Source of the DNA: Phenylobacterium sp.
GTDB lineage: Bacteria > Pseudomonadota > Alphaproteobacteria > Caulobacterales > Caulobacteraceae
NCBI RefSeq assembly: GCF_019636135.1
Contig: NZ_JAHBYD010000007.1
Location: forward strand, 97,249-161,248
Length of the DNA stretch: 64,000 nucleotides
Reading direction: 5' to 3'
Below, one piece after another: positions 34,028 to 41,975 of this stretch. How positions within the stretch are numbered: position 1 is the first letter of the stretch; every line of letters begins with the position of its first letter. A model generated the notes under the pieces. That model was not told the DNA's origin, did not search any database, and saw nothing but the letters and a program-made list of their open reading frames with translations. Made by a program: the position numbers and the translations under genes.

Positions 34028-35146
34028 CTAAGGCGCCTTCTCGATGCGAACACGGGCGTCGCCGCTGCTGAGGGTGGCGCTGGTCCCTTCGAACACGACG
34101 TCGAGATCCGACGAGGGCGCGTAGAATCGGTCGCGTCCGTTCAGGACCAGCGATATGGCCGGACCGCCCGCGACCTGCGCCGTCATCCGTCCGAAGGGCG
34201 GCGCCGCCCTGATCGTGATCTCGCGCCCGTCGGGCATCCGGTACGTCCCCTCGTAGCGGGACCGTATGTCGGGCGGGAGCGGCCATTGCGGGGTCGTGCG
34301 CGACCAGACGCTCGGCAGCACGAACGGGAAGCCGTCGAGCACCATTCGGGGATAGTATGAGCTGTGGTTCTCGCCAGGGTAGACTTGGGTCTTCAGCGTC
34401 ACGCCGGGACGCTTGAGCGCGGCGGACATGGCCTGGAAGCCCGGCTGCATGCCCGTGCCGTTCACCCCGTCGTCGAACTCCGCCACCGCGAGGTAGACCC
34501 GCTGGCCGCTTGCGCGCCCGGCGGCGGCGGCGACGCGCTGGACGACGCCGGGCTCGGCCCACACCGGCACGCTGGCCATGATGTAGCCGGCGAAGGCGTC
34601 GGGCTGCCGGGCGAAGATGTTGGCGGCGAAGAGCGCGCCCAGCGAGTGGCCCAGCAGGACCGCCCGCCGCGGGTCGGTCGCGTACCGCGCCTCGATGAAG
34701 GGCCGTAGATCCTCAAGCAGGAACGCCTCGAACGCCGCGCCGCCGCCGCCCATCTCCGGTAGGCTTCCGTCCTGCGGCCGCCAGCGGGCGTGCGCCAGGT
34801 CGTCCAGGCGATGGTTCGCCTCGTTCGGCGCGTCGTCCACGCTGATCACGAGCGCGGCCGACATCAGCCACGCATTGCTCAGGTACTGACCCTGGGGGCC
34901 AGCGATGCCGTTGCCGCCATCCAGGGCGTAGATCGCCGGCAGCTTCTGCCCGGGCAGGAAGACGGTCGCGGCCGGCTGACTGACGATGACGCGGAAGTCG
35001 CGTCCGATGCGCTCGGAATGAACGATGAAGCGCGTCACGCCGTATTGCGGCGGTGTGGACTCGGAGACCACCTTCAGCGCCTCCGCTCGGGCCTGCCCGA
35101 CGGCGAATATCGCCAGGAAGAAGAGAAGTATCGCGCCCCGGCCCAT
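34028..35146 (-). CDS. Secreted alpha/beta-hydrolase esterase
   Basis: A 372-residue protein with a signal peptide (MGRGAILLFFLAIFAVGQARA, cleavage after about residue 21). The nucleophile elbow GHSLGALFAANIF marks an alpha/beta hydrolase of the esterase D / IroE-like group. The C-terminal about 90 residues (from about 280; RYEGTYRMPDGREITIRA) form an extra beta-rich domain, as in some serine hydrolases that carry a lipocalin-like end. The catalytic His is probably in YPGENHSSYYPRM. It stands upstream of the antitoxin gene, same direction, 58 bases away. Confidence 0.85.
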   Translation of the reverse strand: MGRGAILLFFLAIFAVGQARAEALKVVSESTPPQYGVTRFIVHSERIGRDFRVIVSQPAATVFLPGQKLPAIYALDGGNGIAGPQGQYLSNAWLMSAALVISVDDAPNEANHRLDDLAHARWRPQDGSLPEMGGGGAAFEAFLLEDLRPFIEARYATDPRRAVLLGHSLGALFAANIFARQPDAFAGYIMASVPVWAEPGVVQRVAAAAGRASGQRVYLAVAEFDDGVNGTGMQPGFQAMSAALKRPGVTLKTQVYPGENHSSYYPRMVLDGFPFVLPSVWSRTTPQWPLPPDIRSRYEGTYRMPDGREITIRAAPPFGRMTAQVAGGPAISLVLNGRDRFYAPSSDLDVVFEGTSATLSSGDARVRIEKAP

Positions 35147-35366
35147 GCCTGTTCCCCGCGAGTGTTGGCCACTGCTGGCTTGCCCTCGTGACGAATTTGC
35201 GGCGCGACGGCCCGTCAGGCCGGGGAGCGCCAGGCCCGCGCTTCAGGGCGTCGGAGGATTCCGGTGGACCCGTGACCTCTCCGCGTGTCTCCGCGGTTCA
35301 TGAAGCGAGCGGCCGAGCCGTCCACAAGTCACATGCGATCGCCCTGCGTAGCGCGGCGGCTGGACC

Positions 35367-36098
35367 TCAGAACGGGCTGAAGCGCTCGATCAGGCTCTGG
35401 CCGGCCGGGGTCTTCTGCATGCGGCTGATGTCGCCGCGGCCGCCGTAGCTGATGCGGGCCTCGGCGATCTGGGTGTGGCGCACGGTGTTGGCCGAGGAGA
35501 TGTCCTCGGGCCGCACGATGCCGGCCACGGTCAACTGGCGCAGGTCGGTGTTGGTGCGCACCTCCTGGGTGCCCTGGATCACCAGGTTGCCGTTCGGCAG
35601 CACGGCGGTGACCACCGCGGCGATGGTCAGGCTGATCTTCTCCGAGCGGTTCACCGCGCCCTGGCCGGCGTTGGAGCTGGTCGAGTTGGTCTCGATGGCG
35701 TTGGCGGGGTCGTAGCCGCCCGGCAGGATCTTCCCGAGGGTCGACTCCAGGCCCAGCAGGTGCGGCACGCCCGCCTTCGTGCCCGAGGTCCGCGACGACG
35801 AGGTGGCGTTGGTGGTCTTGGCGCTGTCGTCGATGTCGATGTTGACGGTCAGGATGTCGCCCGGTCGGCTGGCGCGCTGGTCGTTGAAGAAGGCGCGCGC
35901 GCCGGTGCGCCACAGCGAGTTGGCGCTGGCCGGCTGCGGCGCGGGCAGGCGGGCCGAGGCCACCGGCTGGCTGATCGGGACGAGGGCGGCGGGGTAGCCC
36001 ACCGGCGCCAGATCGGGGCCCATCGCGGCCTCCTTGATCGTCGAACAGGCGGCGAGCGGGGCGAGGGCGGCGACGAGGGCCAGGGTGCGCAGGCGCAT
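35367..36098 (-). CDS. flgH: Flagellar L-ring lipoprotein FlgH
   Basis: A 243-residue lipoprotein forming the outer-membrane L ring around the flagellar rod. The lipobox LAAC puts the lipid on Cys18. The family core SLWRTGARAFFNDQRASRPG and DILTVNIDIDDSA is clear, and the C-terminal VRPEDISSANTVRHTQIAEA is typical. The start at 36098 lies 11 bases after the flgA stop. It is the last gene of flgF-flgG-flgA-flgH on the minus strand. The 220 bases after it (35147-35366) contain no gene, only a partial CTCTCCGCGTGTCTCCGCGG-type repeat. Confidence 0.96.
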   Translation of the reverse strand: MRLRTLALVAALAPLAACSTIKEAAMGPDLAPVGYPAALVPISQPVASARLPAPQPASANSLWRTGARAFFNDQRASRPGDILTVNIDIDDSAKTTNATSSSRTSGTKAGVPHLLGLESTLGKILPGGYDPANAIETNSTSSNAGQGAVNRSEKISLTIAAVVTAVLPNGNLVIQGTQEVRTNTDLRQLTVAGIVRPEDISSANTVRHTQIAEARISYGGRGDISRMQKTPAGQSLIERFSPF

Positions 36099-36109
36099 GG
36101 CGTGATCCT

Positions 36110-36856
36110 TCAGCGTGCGGCGTAACGGGAGGAGCGGACGAGCTTCAGCTCCTCCGCCTGGGGTCCGACCGCGGCCTGGCCGGGTCCGGTGACCACGGCG
36201 GCGACGGTCTTCTTCGACGTGACGTTCTGCACGTTGATGGTCTCGCCCACTGCGCCGCCGCCGAGGGCCTTGGCCTGCAGGGAGAGCGAGACGCCTTCGT
36301 TCTCGTAGGAGAGGGTTACGATCTCGTTGGCCTTCACCACCTGCGGCGCCGAGACGTCGCGCGCGGCGACCGCGGAACCGGCGCGCAGCGGGCGCCTGGC
36401 GGCCAGGCCGATGACGGCGTCGGCGTCGGAGGGCGCGTCGGCGGGCGCCGCGGCCATCTTCGCCCACACGAGGTCCTGCGGCTGCACGATCTCGCCGGCC
36501 ATGATGGAGCGGGCCCAGGTCAGCGCCTCGACGTTGCCGCGCGCGGCGACCGCGCCGCCGGCCGCCGGCGCCGTGGCCGCGCCGGTCACGACGATCTGCC
36601 GCAGGCCCTCGGCGTTGGCCCAGTCGAGCCCGGCGCGGGCGGCGGCCAGCCGCACGGCGGCCGCATTCAGCATCACCGAGGCGCCGGAGCGCGTGGCGAC
36701 GGGCGTGCGCCCCGCGGCGCCGGCGCCGTCGAAGATGTCGCCCAGGGTCACCACGCCGTCGGTGTCGACGGTCGCGGCCTTCAGCGTGACGGGCACGCCG
36801 GCGAGGGCAGGGCCGGCGATGAGCAGGGCGACGGCGGCGAACGCGAGCGCTTTCAT
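36110..36856 (-). CDS. flgA: Flagellar P-ring assembly chaperone FlgA
   Basis: A 248-residue periplasmic protein with a signal peptide (MKALAFAAVALLIAGPALA). The C-terminal SAF domain (about residues 120-245, RPLRAGSAVAARDVSAPQVV, then INVQNVTSKKTVAAVV) is diagnostic. FlgA helps FlgI form the P ring. An N-terminal extension of about 100 residues before the SAF domain is usual for alphaproteobacterial members. It follows flgG with only four bases between. Confidence 0.94.
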   Translation of the reverse strand: MKALAFAAVALLIAGPALAGVPVTLKAATVDTDGVVTLGDIFDGAGAAGRTPVATRSGASVMLNAAAVRLAAARAGLDWANAEGLRQIVVTGAATAPAAGGAVAARGNVEALTWARSIMAGEIVQPQDLVWAKMAAAPADAPSDADAVIGLAARRPLRAGSAVAARDVSAPQVVKANEIVTLSYENEGVSLSLQAKALGGGAVGETINVQNVTSKKTVAAVVTGPGQAAVGPQAEELKLVRSSRYAAR

Positions 36857-36860
36857 GGGC

Positions 36861-37649
<789 letters not shown>

Positions 37650-37663
37650 CGGCTTTCAGTCCC

Positions 37664-38404
37664 TTAGTTGGCGCGCCCGAGGCGGTCGACGGCGCGGCGT
37701 GAGAGGTCCGCGGCGCTGTCGATCATCTTGGCGGTGGTCTCGTAGGCCCGGCTCACCTCGACCATGCGGGTGATCTCCAGGACGGATTTGACGTTCGACC
37801 CTTCGAGGTGGCCCTGGCGCAGCTTGGCCGCGTCGGCGGCCGGCTCGGGCTGGAGGTTCGATCCGTTGCGGAAGAGGTTGTCGCCGGCCTTCTCGAGCAC
37901 GGCGGCGTTGGCGAACCTGAACATGCCGACCTTGCCGACACGCTCCGTGCCCTGGCTCATCGAGCCGTCGCCGCCGATGGCCACGCCGCCCTTCTCGGCG
38001 TCGATCGTGATCTCGCCGCCGCTCTCGTCGAGCACCGGATAGCCCGCCTGGCTGACGAGGCGGCCGGCGGAGTCGACGGTGAAGCGGCCGTCGCGGGTGA
38101 AGCGCGGGCCGTCCGGGGTCTGCAACTGGAAGAAGCCCTGGCCCTGGATGGCCATGTCGAACTCGCCGTCGGTCCTGCTGAGCGCGCCCTGGCCGAAGTC
38201 GCGGGCCACGCCGTCGGGGGCCACGAACTTCACCGGGCGCGGACCGCCCATCGTCATGGCCGGCGCGCCGGGCGCCGTCTTCTGCATCATGGACTCCACC
38301 TTGAAGCCCGTGGTGTCCACGTTGGCGATGTTGTTCGCGATGATGTCCATCTCCTTGCGCAGGACCATCTGGCGCGAGAGACCGACGTAGAGGGCGTTGT
38401 CCAT
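37664..38404 (-). CDS. flgF: Flagellar proximal rod protein FlgF
   Basis: A 246-residue axial rod protein. Signature regions are ANNIANVDTTGFKVESMM at the N-terminus and LEITRMVEVSRAYETTAKMI at the C-terminus. The start at 38404 gives MDNALYVGLSRQMVLR, the family N-terminus; an ATG-like start 21 codons upstream would run through the sigma-54 promoter. A near-perfect sigma-54 promoter lies 47-63 bases upstream, consistent with the class III flagellar genes of Caulobacter that depend on the activator FlbD. Confidence 0.96.
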   Translation of the reverse strand: MDNALYVGLSRQMVLRKEMDIIANNIANVDTTGFKVESMMQKTAPGAPAMTMGGPRPVKFVAPDGVARDFGQGALSRTDGEFDMAIQGQGFFQLQTPDGPRFTRDGRFTVDSAGRLVSQAGYPVLDESGGEITIDAEKGGVAIGGDGSMSQGTERVGKVGMFRFANAAVLEKAGDNLFRNGSNLQPEPAADAAKLRQGHLEGSNVKSVLEITRMVEVSRAYETTAKMIDSAADLSRRAVDRLGRAN

Positions 38405-38450
38405 CGAGTTTGCGGACCCAGGTGAGTGCGACGTTTCGGCCCTCAGGGTC

Positions 38451-38467
38451 TGCAAGCTTCGGGCCAA
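38451..38467 (-). promoter_or_regulatory. Sigma-54 promoter of flgF operon
   Basis: Read on the minus strand, TTGGCCCGAAGCTTGCA matches the sigma-54 consensus YTGGCACGrNNNTTGCW at all defined positions but one (C for A), with correct -24 (GG) and -12 (GC) spacing. The expected transcript start is about 12 bases downstream of the GC, near 38440, leaving a leader of roughly 36 bases before flgF. Confidence 0.85.
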
Positions 38468-38501
38468 CTTGAAACCCGAATGAAATCAACGAACAAGAAA
38501 G

Positions 38502-38578
38502 TTAACGCGCGCCCGGCGGCGGAATCTGCCGGGCAGGAATCGCGTCCGTTAAGAGGTGTTAAAAACTGCTTCTTAACC
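38502..38578. promoter_or_regulatory. TTAA cluster between flgF and fliL (candidate CtrA sites)
   Basis: Four TTAA words occur at 38502, 38549, 38559 and 38573 in otherwise GC-rich DNA. The pair at 38549/38559 has the CtrA-like form TTAA-N6-TTAA, one base short of the canonical N7. The last reads TTAACC, the usual CtrA half site. They lie 45-120 bases upstream of fliL. In Caulobacter, fliL-fliM is a CtrA-driven class II operon, so this is the likely fliL promoter region. Confidence 0.6.
38512..38533. promoter_or_regulatory. Inverted repeat CCCGGC-N10-GCCGGG (candidate FlbD/ftr site)
   Basis: CCCGGC and GCCGGG are perfectly inverted with 10 bases between (inner CGGCGGAATCTGCCG). The element lies about 75-95 bases upstream of the inferred flgF transcript start, a normal enhancer distance for a sigma-54 activator, and between the TTAA words of the fliL side. 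FlbD in Caulobacter binds GC-rich ftr sites and activates class III while repressing class II promoters. The sequence match to ftr is only by general style. Confidence 0.4.
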
Positions 38579-38622
38579 AAACGCGCCCATTGGTGATCCC
38601 GCATACGACGGGGGCGCGACGC

Positions 38623-39237
38623 GTGGCCAAGAAGGAAAAGAAGCCCAAGGAGGCCGAGGGCGAGGCGCCCGCGGCCGCCGAAGGCGCCGAGGGAGAGGCC
38701 CCGGCCAAGAAGAAGCTCCCGCTCAAGATGATCATCATCGCGGGCGCCGCGGCCCTGGTCGTCCTGGGCGGCGGCGGCACGGCCGCCTTCATCTTCCTCA
38801 AGCCCAAGCCGGATGCGGCCGCCCAGGCCGGCGAGCACGGCAAGGAGAAGAAGAAGGACAAGAAGAAAGAGGAGAAGAAGGAAGGCAAGGACGGCGAGAA
38901 GGGCGCGGCGGTGGTCCGCGAAGGCCCTGACGGCGTCGTCTTCTACACCATGCCCGACGTGGTGGTGAACATGCAGACCGCCGACGGCAAGCCCACCTTC
39001 CTGAAGCTGAAGCTCACCCTGGAGCTGCCCGACGAAGGCGCGGTCGACGAGCTCGACCCGAACATGCCGAGGCTCCAGGACATGTTCCAGACCTTCCTGC
39101 GCGAACTTCGCCCCGAGGACCTGTCCGGCTCGCAAGGCAGCTACCAGCTCCGCATGGAGATCCTGCGCCGGGTGAACCTGGTGATCTCGCCCTCCAAGGC
39201 CAACGCCGTCCTCATCGAGGAGATGCTGATCAACTAG
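38623..39237 (+). CDS. fliL: Flagellar basal-body-associated protein FliL
   Basis: A 204-residue single-pass membrane protein near the motor, supporting stator function. A Lys/Glu/Ala-rich cytoplasmic N-terminus (about 38 residues) is followed by the membrane segment MIIIAGAAALVVLGGGGTAA, a Lys/Glu linker and the periplasmic FliL domain from about residue 105 (VVVNMQTADGKPTFLKLKLT). The GTG at 38623 (VAKKEKKPK) is preferred; another GTG lies at 38590. It is the first gene of fliL-fliM, divergent from flgF. Confidence 0.93.
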   Translation: MAKKEKKPKEAEGEAPAAAEGAEGEAPAKKKLPLKMIIIAGAAALVVLGGGGTAAFIFLKPKPDAAAQAGEHGKEKKKDKKKEEKKEGKDGEKGAAVVREGPDGVVFYTMPDVVVNMQTADGKPTFLKLKLTLELPDEGAVDELDPNMPRLQDMFQTFLRELRPEDLSGSQGSYQLRMEILRRVNLVISPSKANAVLIEEMLIN

Positions 39238-39267
39238 CGCCGCCGCGCGAGTTGCGTCCGAAACCCC

Positions 39268-40353
39268 ATGGCCGACGAAACCGAAGACCAGACCCCGGAG
39301 ACCGAAGCCCCCGCCGAAGGCGGCGGCGAGACCGACTGGGCCGCCGCGGCCGCAGCGGAAGCGAACTCGTCCGAGCGGATCCTGAACCAGGACGAGATCG
39401 ACAGCCTGCTGGGCTTCGACCTCTCCGAGGACGAGATCGCCGAGCGCACCGGCATCCGCGCGATCATCAACTCGGCGCTGGTCAGCTACGAACGCCTGCC
39501 GATGCTGGAGATCGTCTTCGACCGCCTCGTGCGGTTGATGACCACCAGCCTGCGGAACTTCACCTCCGACAACGTCGAGGTCAGCCTCGACAACATCTCT
39601 TCGATCCGCTTCGGCGACTACCTGAACTCGATCCCGCTGCCGGCGATCCTGTCGGTGTTCCGCGCCGAGGAGCTGAACAACTACGGCCTGCTGACGGTCG
39701 ACTCGAACCTGATCTATTCGATCGTGGACGTCCTGCTGGGCGGGCGCCGCGGCACCGCGGCGATGCGTATCGAGGGCCGCCCCTACACGACGATCGAACG
39801 CGTGCTGGTCCAGCGGATGGTCGAGGTGGTGCTGGCCGACGCCAAGGAGGCGTTCGAGCCGCTGACGCCCGTCCATTTCACCCTGGACCGCCTGGAGACC
39901 AACCCGCGCTTCGCCGCCATCGCGCGGCCGGCCAACGCCGCCATCCTGGTGAAGCTGCGCATCGACATGGAAGACCGCGGCGGGCGCATCGAGCTCCTGC
40001 TGCCCTACGCCACGCTCGAGCCCATCCGGAAGATGCTGCTGCAGCAGTTCATGGGCGAGAAGTTCGGCCGCGACAACATCTGGGAAAGCCACCTCGCCAC
40101 CGAGCTCTGGACCACCCAGACCGAAGTCCGCGCCGTGCTCGACGAGCAGCAGATCAGCCTGAAGAGGGTGCTGGAGCTCAAGGTCGGCGACACGCTGATG
40201 CTGAACGCCACGCCCGAGAGCCTGATCGAGCTGCGCGCCGGCGCCATCCCGCTCACCCGCGGCCGCATGGGCCGCCGCAACGCCCACATCGCCGTGCGCG
40301 TGGAAGCCCCGCTTTCGCCCGCCGCCAAGCAAGCTGTCTCGAGGGGCTCATGA
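39268..40353 (+). CDS. fliM: Flagellar motor switch protein FliM
   Basis: A 361-residue C-ring protein. The CheY-P-binding peptide ILNQDEIDSLLGF is found at residues 38-50, after an acidic/Ala-rich extension of 35 residues, whereas in enteric FliM it starts near residue 1. The middle CheC-like domain (RLVRLMTTSLRNFTSDNVEV) and the C-terminal SpoA domain (LKVGDTLMLNATPESLIELR) are complete. It forms the switch with FliG and FliN; those genes are not in the window. Confidence 0.96.
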   Translation: MADETEDQTPETEAPAEGGGETDWAAAAAAEANSSERILNQDEIDSLLGFDLSEDEIAERTGIRAIINSALVSYERLPMLEIVFDRLVRLMTTSLRNFTSDNVEVSLDNISSIRFGDYLNSIPLPAILSVFRAEELNNYGLLTVDSNLIYSIVDVLLGGRRGTAAMRIEGRPYTTIERVLVQRMVEVVLADAKEAFEPLTPVHFTLDRLETNPRFAAIARPANAAILVKLRIDMEDRGGRIELLLPYATLEPIRKMLLQQFMGEKFGRDNIWESHLATELWTTQTEVRAVLDEQQISLKRVLELKVGDTLMLNATPESLIELRAGAIPLTRGRMGRRNAHIAVRVEAPLSPAAKQAVSRGS

Positions 40354-40419
40354 TACTGCTTCGCCAAGGCTTCGCAGCATTCAACCGATCCTTCGTAGCT
40401 CCCAAAGGAGCGAAGTAGG

Positions 40420-40998
40420 ATGAGTCTGATCGCCATCGGCATGAACGTGCTGCTCGCGGGCCTGCTGGTCGCCGCGATGGTCGTGGGCCTGCGCCTCAAC
40501 AGGCGCCTCAAGGCGCTGAAGGACAGCCACGAAGGCTTCGAGGCCGCGGTGCGCGATCTGAACCTCGCCGCCGTCCGCGCCGAACAGGGCCTGGCCGACC
40601 TGCGCGCCGCCACCGACGAAGCCGTCGACATGCTGTCGGACCGCATCGAGAAGGGGCGGGCGCTGGCCGCGAAACTGGAGAAGCTGGTCTCCGCCGCGCC
40701 CGAACTGCCCCGCGCCGCCGCGGCGCTGGCGGACCGCGCGCCGCGCGCCATGCCGCCGGTCACCCCGCCGGCCCGCCCGACGTCCACCGAGGATCGCCTC
40801 CAGTCGCTGCTCTCCATGGCCCGCCAGCGCCTCGCCGCGCAGGACGCCGGCGAAGCCGCGACGGCGCCGGTCGCGCGGCCCGAGCCGCTGGTCGGCCGCG
40901 CGCCCCTGCCGGGCCGCCGCGTGCCGCCCAGCGTCGACGATGACCTGTTCGAGGATGCGCCGCTCACCCTCGACCGCCTTGCCGGAGCCCGCCGTTGA
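40420..40998 (+). CDS. DUF6468-like membrane protein of the flagellar operon
   Basis: A 192-residue protein with one N-terminal membrane segment (about residues 4-23, IGMNVLLAGLLVAAMVVGLR), then a helical, coiled-coil-like region (LNRRLKALKDSHEGFEAAVR... to about residue 95) and a Pro/Ala-rich tail. It resembles the DUF6468 proteins found next to fliM in alphaproteobacteria. Its function is not known. It overlaps the next gene by four bases (start ATGA-like overlap 40995-40998). A short hairpin CTTCGTAGCTCC-N4-GGAGCGAAG (40391-40415) lies just upstream. Confidence 0.75.
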   Translation: MSLIAIGMNVLLAGLLVAAMVVGLRLNRRLKALKDSHEGFEAAVRDLNLAAVRAEQGLADLRAATDEAVDMLSDRIEKGRALAAKLEKLVSAAPELPRAAAALADRAPRAMPPVTPPARPTSTEDRLQSLLSMARQRLAAQDAGEAATAPVARPEPLVGRAPLPGRRVPPSVDDDLFEDAPLTLDRLAGARR

Positions 40999-41972
40999 AG
41001 TCCGTCCCGCGCATCCTGCCCCTCGTGGGCGTCGCCATCGGCGGCGTCCTGGCCGTGAACGCCGTCTCGGGCGCGCGCGACCTGCCGGGCCTCATCTCGG
41101 GCGCCCAGGCTTTCGCCGAGGAAGTGACCCGGCCCGAAAAGGGCGCGAAGGCCGAGAAGAAGGGCGAGAAGGCCGAAGCCGGCAAGGACGGCGCCGCCGC
41201 CGCGCCGTCGGCCACCGATCCCGCCGTCGCGCTCCCGGCCGCTTCGATCGCGCCCAAGGCCGTCTGCGCGCCCACCGCCGCCGAACTCGCCAAGCAGGCG
41301 GGCCTGAGCCCCGCCGAGCTTCAGGTGCTGCAGAGCCTGGGCGCACGCCGCGGCCAGCTCGACGCGCGCGAGAACGACCTCAACACCCAGCTCGCGCTGA
41401 TGGCCGCCGCCGAGGCCAAGCTGGACGCCAAGATCAAGGCCCTGAACGGCCTGAAGGCCGAGGTGGACGGCCTGCTCAACCAGTCCAACACCAAGGAAGC
41501 CGCCGAGATCGACCGCCTGGTGAAGGTGTTCGAGGGCATGAAGGCCAAGGACGCCGCCCCGCGCCTCGCCGCGCTGGACGAGAACGTCCGCATCCCGATC
41601 GCCGCCAAGATGAAGGAGCGCGCGCTCTCGGCCATCGTGGCCGCGATGCCGGCCGCCGAGGCGAAGAAGCTGACCGAGGCGCTCGCCCGCCGCTACTCCG
41701 ACGCCCAGGCCGCCGCGGCCAGGGCGACCGCCGTCGCCGCCCAGGCCGACGCCAGGCAGGCGGCCGCCAAGTCCAGCGTCGATCCGACCGCGCCGGAGGC
41801 CGCGCCGAAGAAGCAGGCGGCCGCGAAGAAGCCCGCGCCGCGCAAGAAGGCTCCGGCCACGCAGCAGGCCGCGGCCAAGCCGGCGCCGGCCGCCGCCGCG
41901 CCCGCGACCCCCGCCGCGCCGCAGCCCTACCAGGCGCCGTCCGCCGCCCCGCCGGCGGCCAAGGCCGGATAG
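40995..41972 (+). CDS. MotE-like flagellar protein (MgtE N-domain type)
   Basis: A 325-residue protein with a membrane or signal segment (about residues 7-25), an Ala/Lys-rich stretch, a coiled coil (about 110-170; LDARENDLNTQLALMAAAEA) and a domain resembling the MgtE intracellular N-domain (IDRLVKVFEGMKAKDAAPRL, then AAMPAAEAKKLTEALARRYS). This layout fits MotE, the periplasmic chaperone of the motility protein MotC known in rhizobia. The Pro/Ala tail (about 80 residues) is low complexity. The place after fliM-DUF6468 supports a motor role. Confidence 0.72.
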   Translation: MKSVPRILPLVGVAIGGVLAVNAVSGARDLPGLISGAQAFAEEVTRPEKGAKAEKKGEKAEAGKDGAAAAPSATDPAVALPAASIAPKAVCAPTAAELAKQAGLSPAELQVLQSLGARRGQLDARENDLNTQLALMAAAEAKLDAKIKALNGLKAEVDGLLNQSNTKEAAEIDRLVKVFEGMKAKDAAPRLAALDENVRIPIAAKMKERALSAIVAAMPAAEAKKLTEALARRYSDAQAAAARATAVAAQADARQAAAKSSVDPTAPEAAPKKQAAAKKPAPRKKAPATQQAAAKPAPAAAAPATPAAPQPYQAPSAAPPAAKAG

Positions 41973-41975
41973 CGC

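Noticed and set aside
38549..38562. Calling TTAA-N6-TTAA near fliL a canonical CtrA box
   Set aside because: The spacing is 6, not 7, so it is recorded only as a near-consensus candidate within a TTAA cluster.
40354..40419. Small gene between fliM and the DUF6468-like gene
   Set aside because: The 66-base gap holds only a short hairpin (40391-40415) and a ribosome-binding site; no start-stop unit of useful length.
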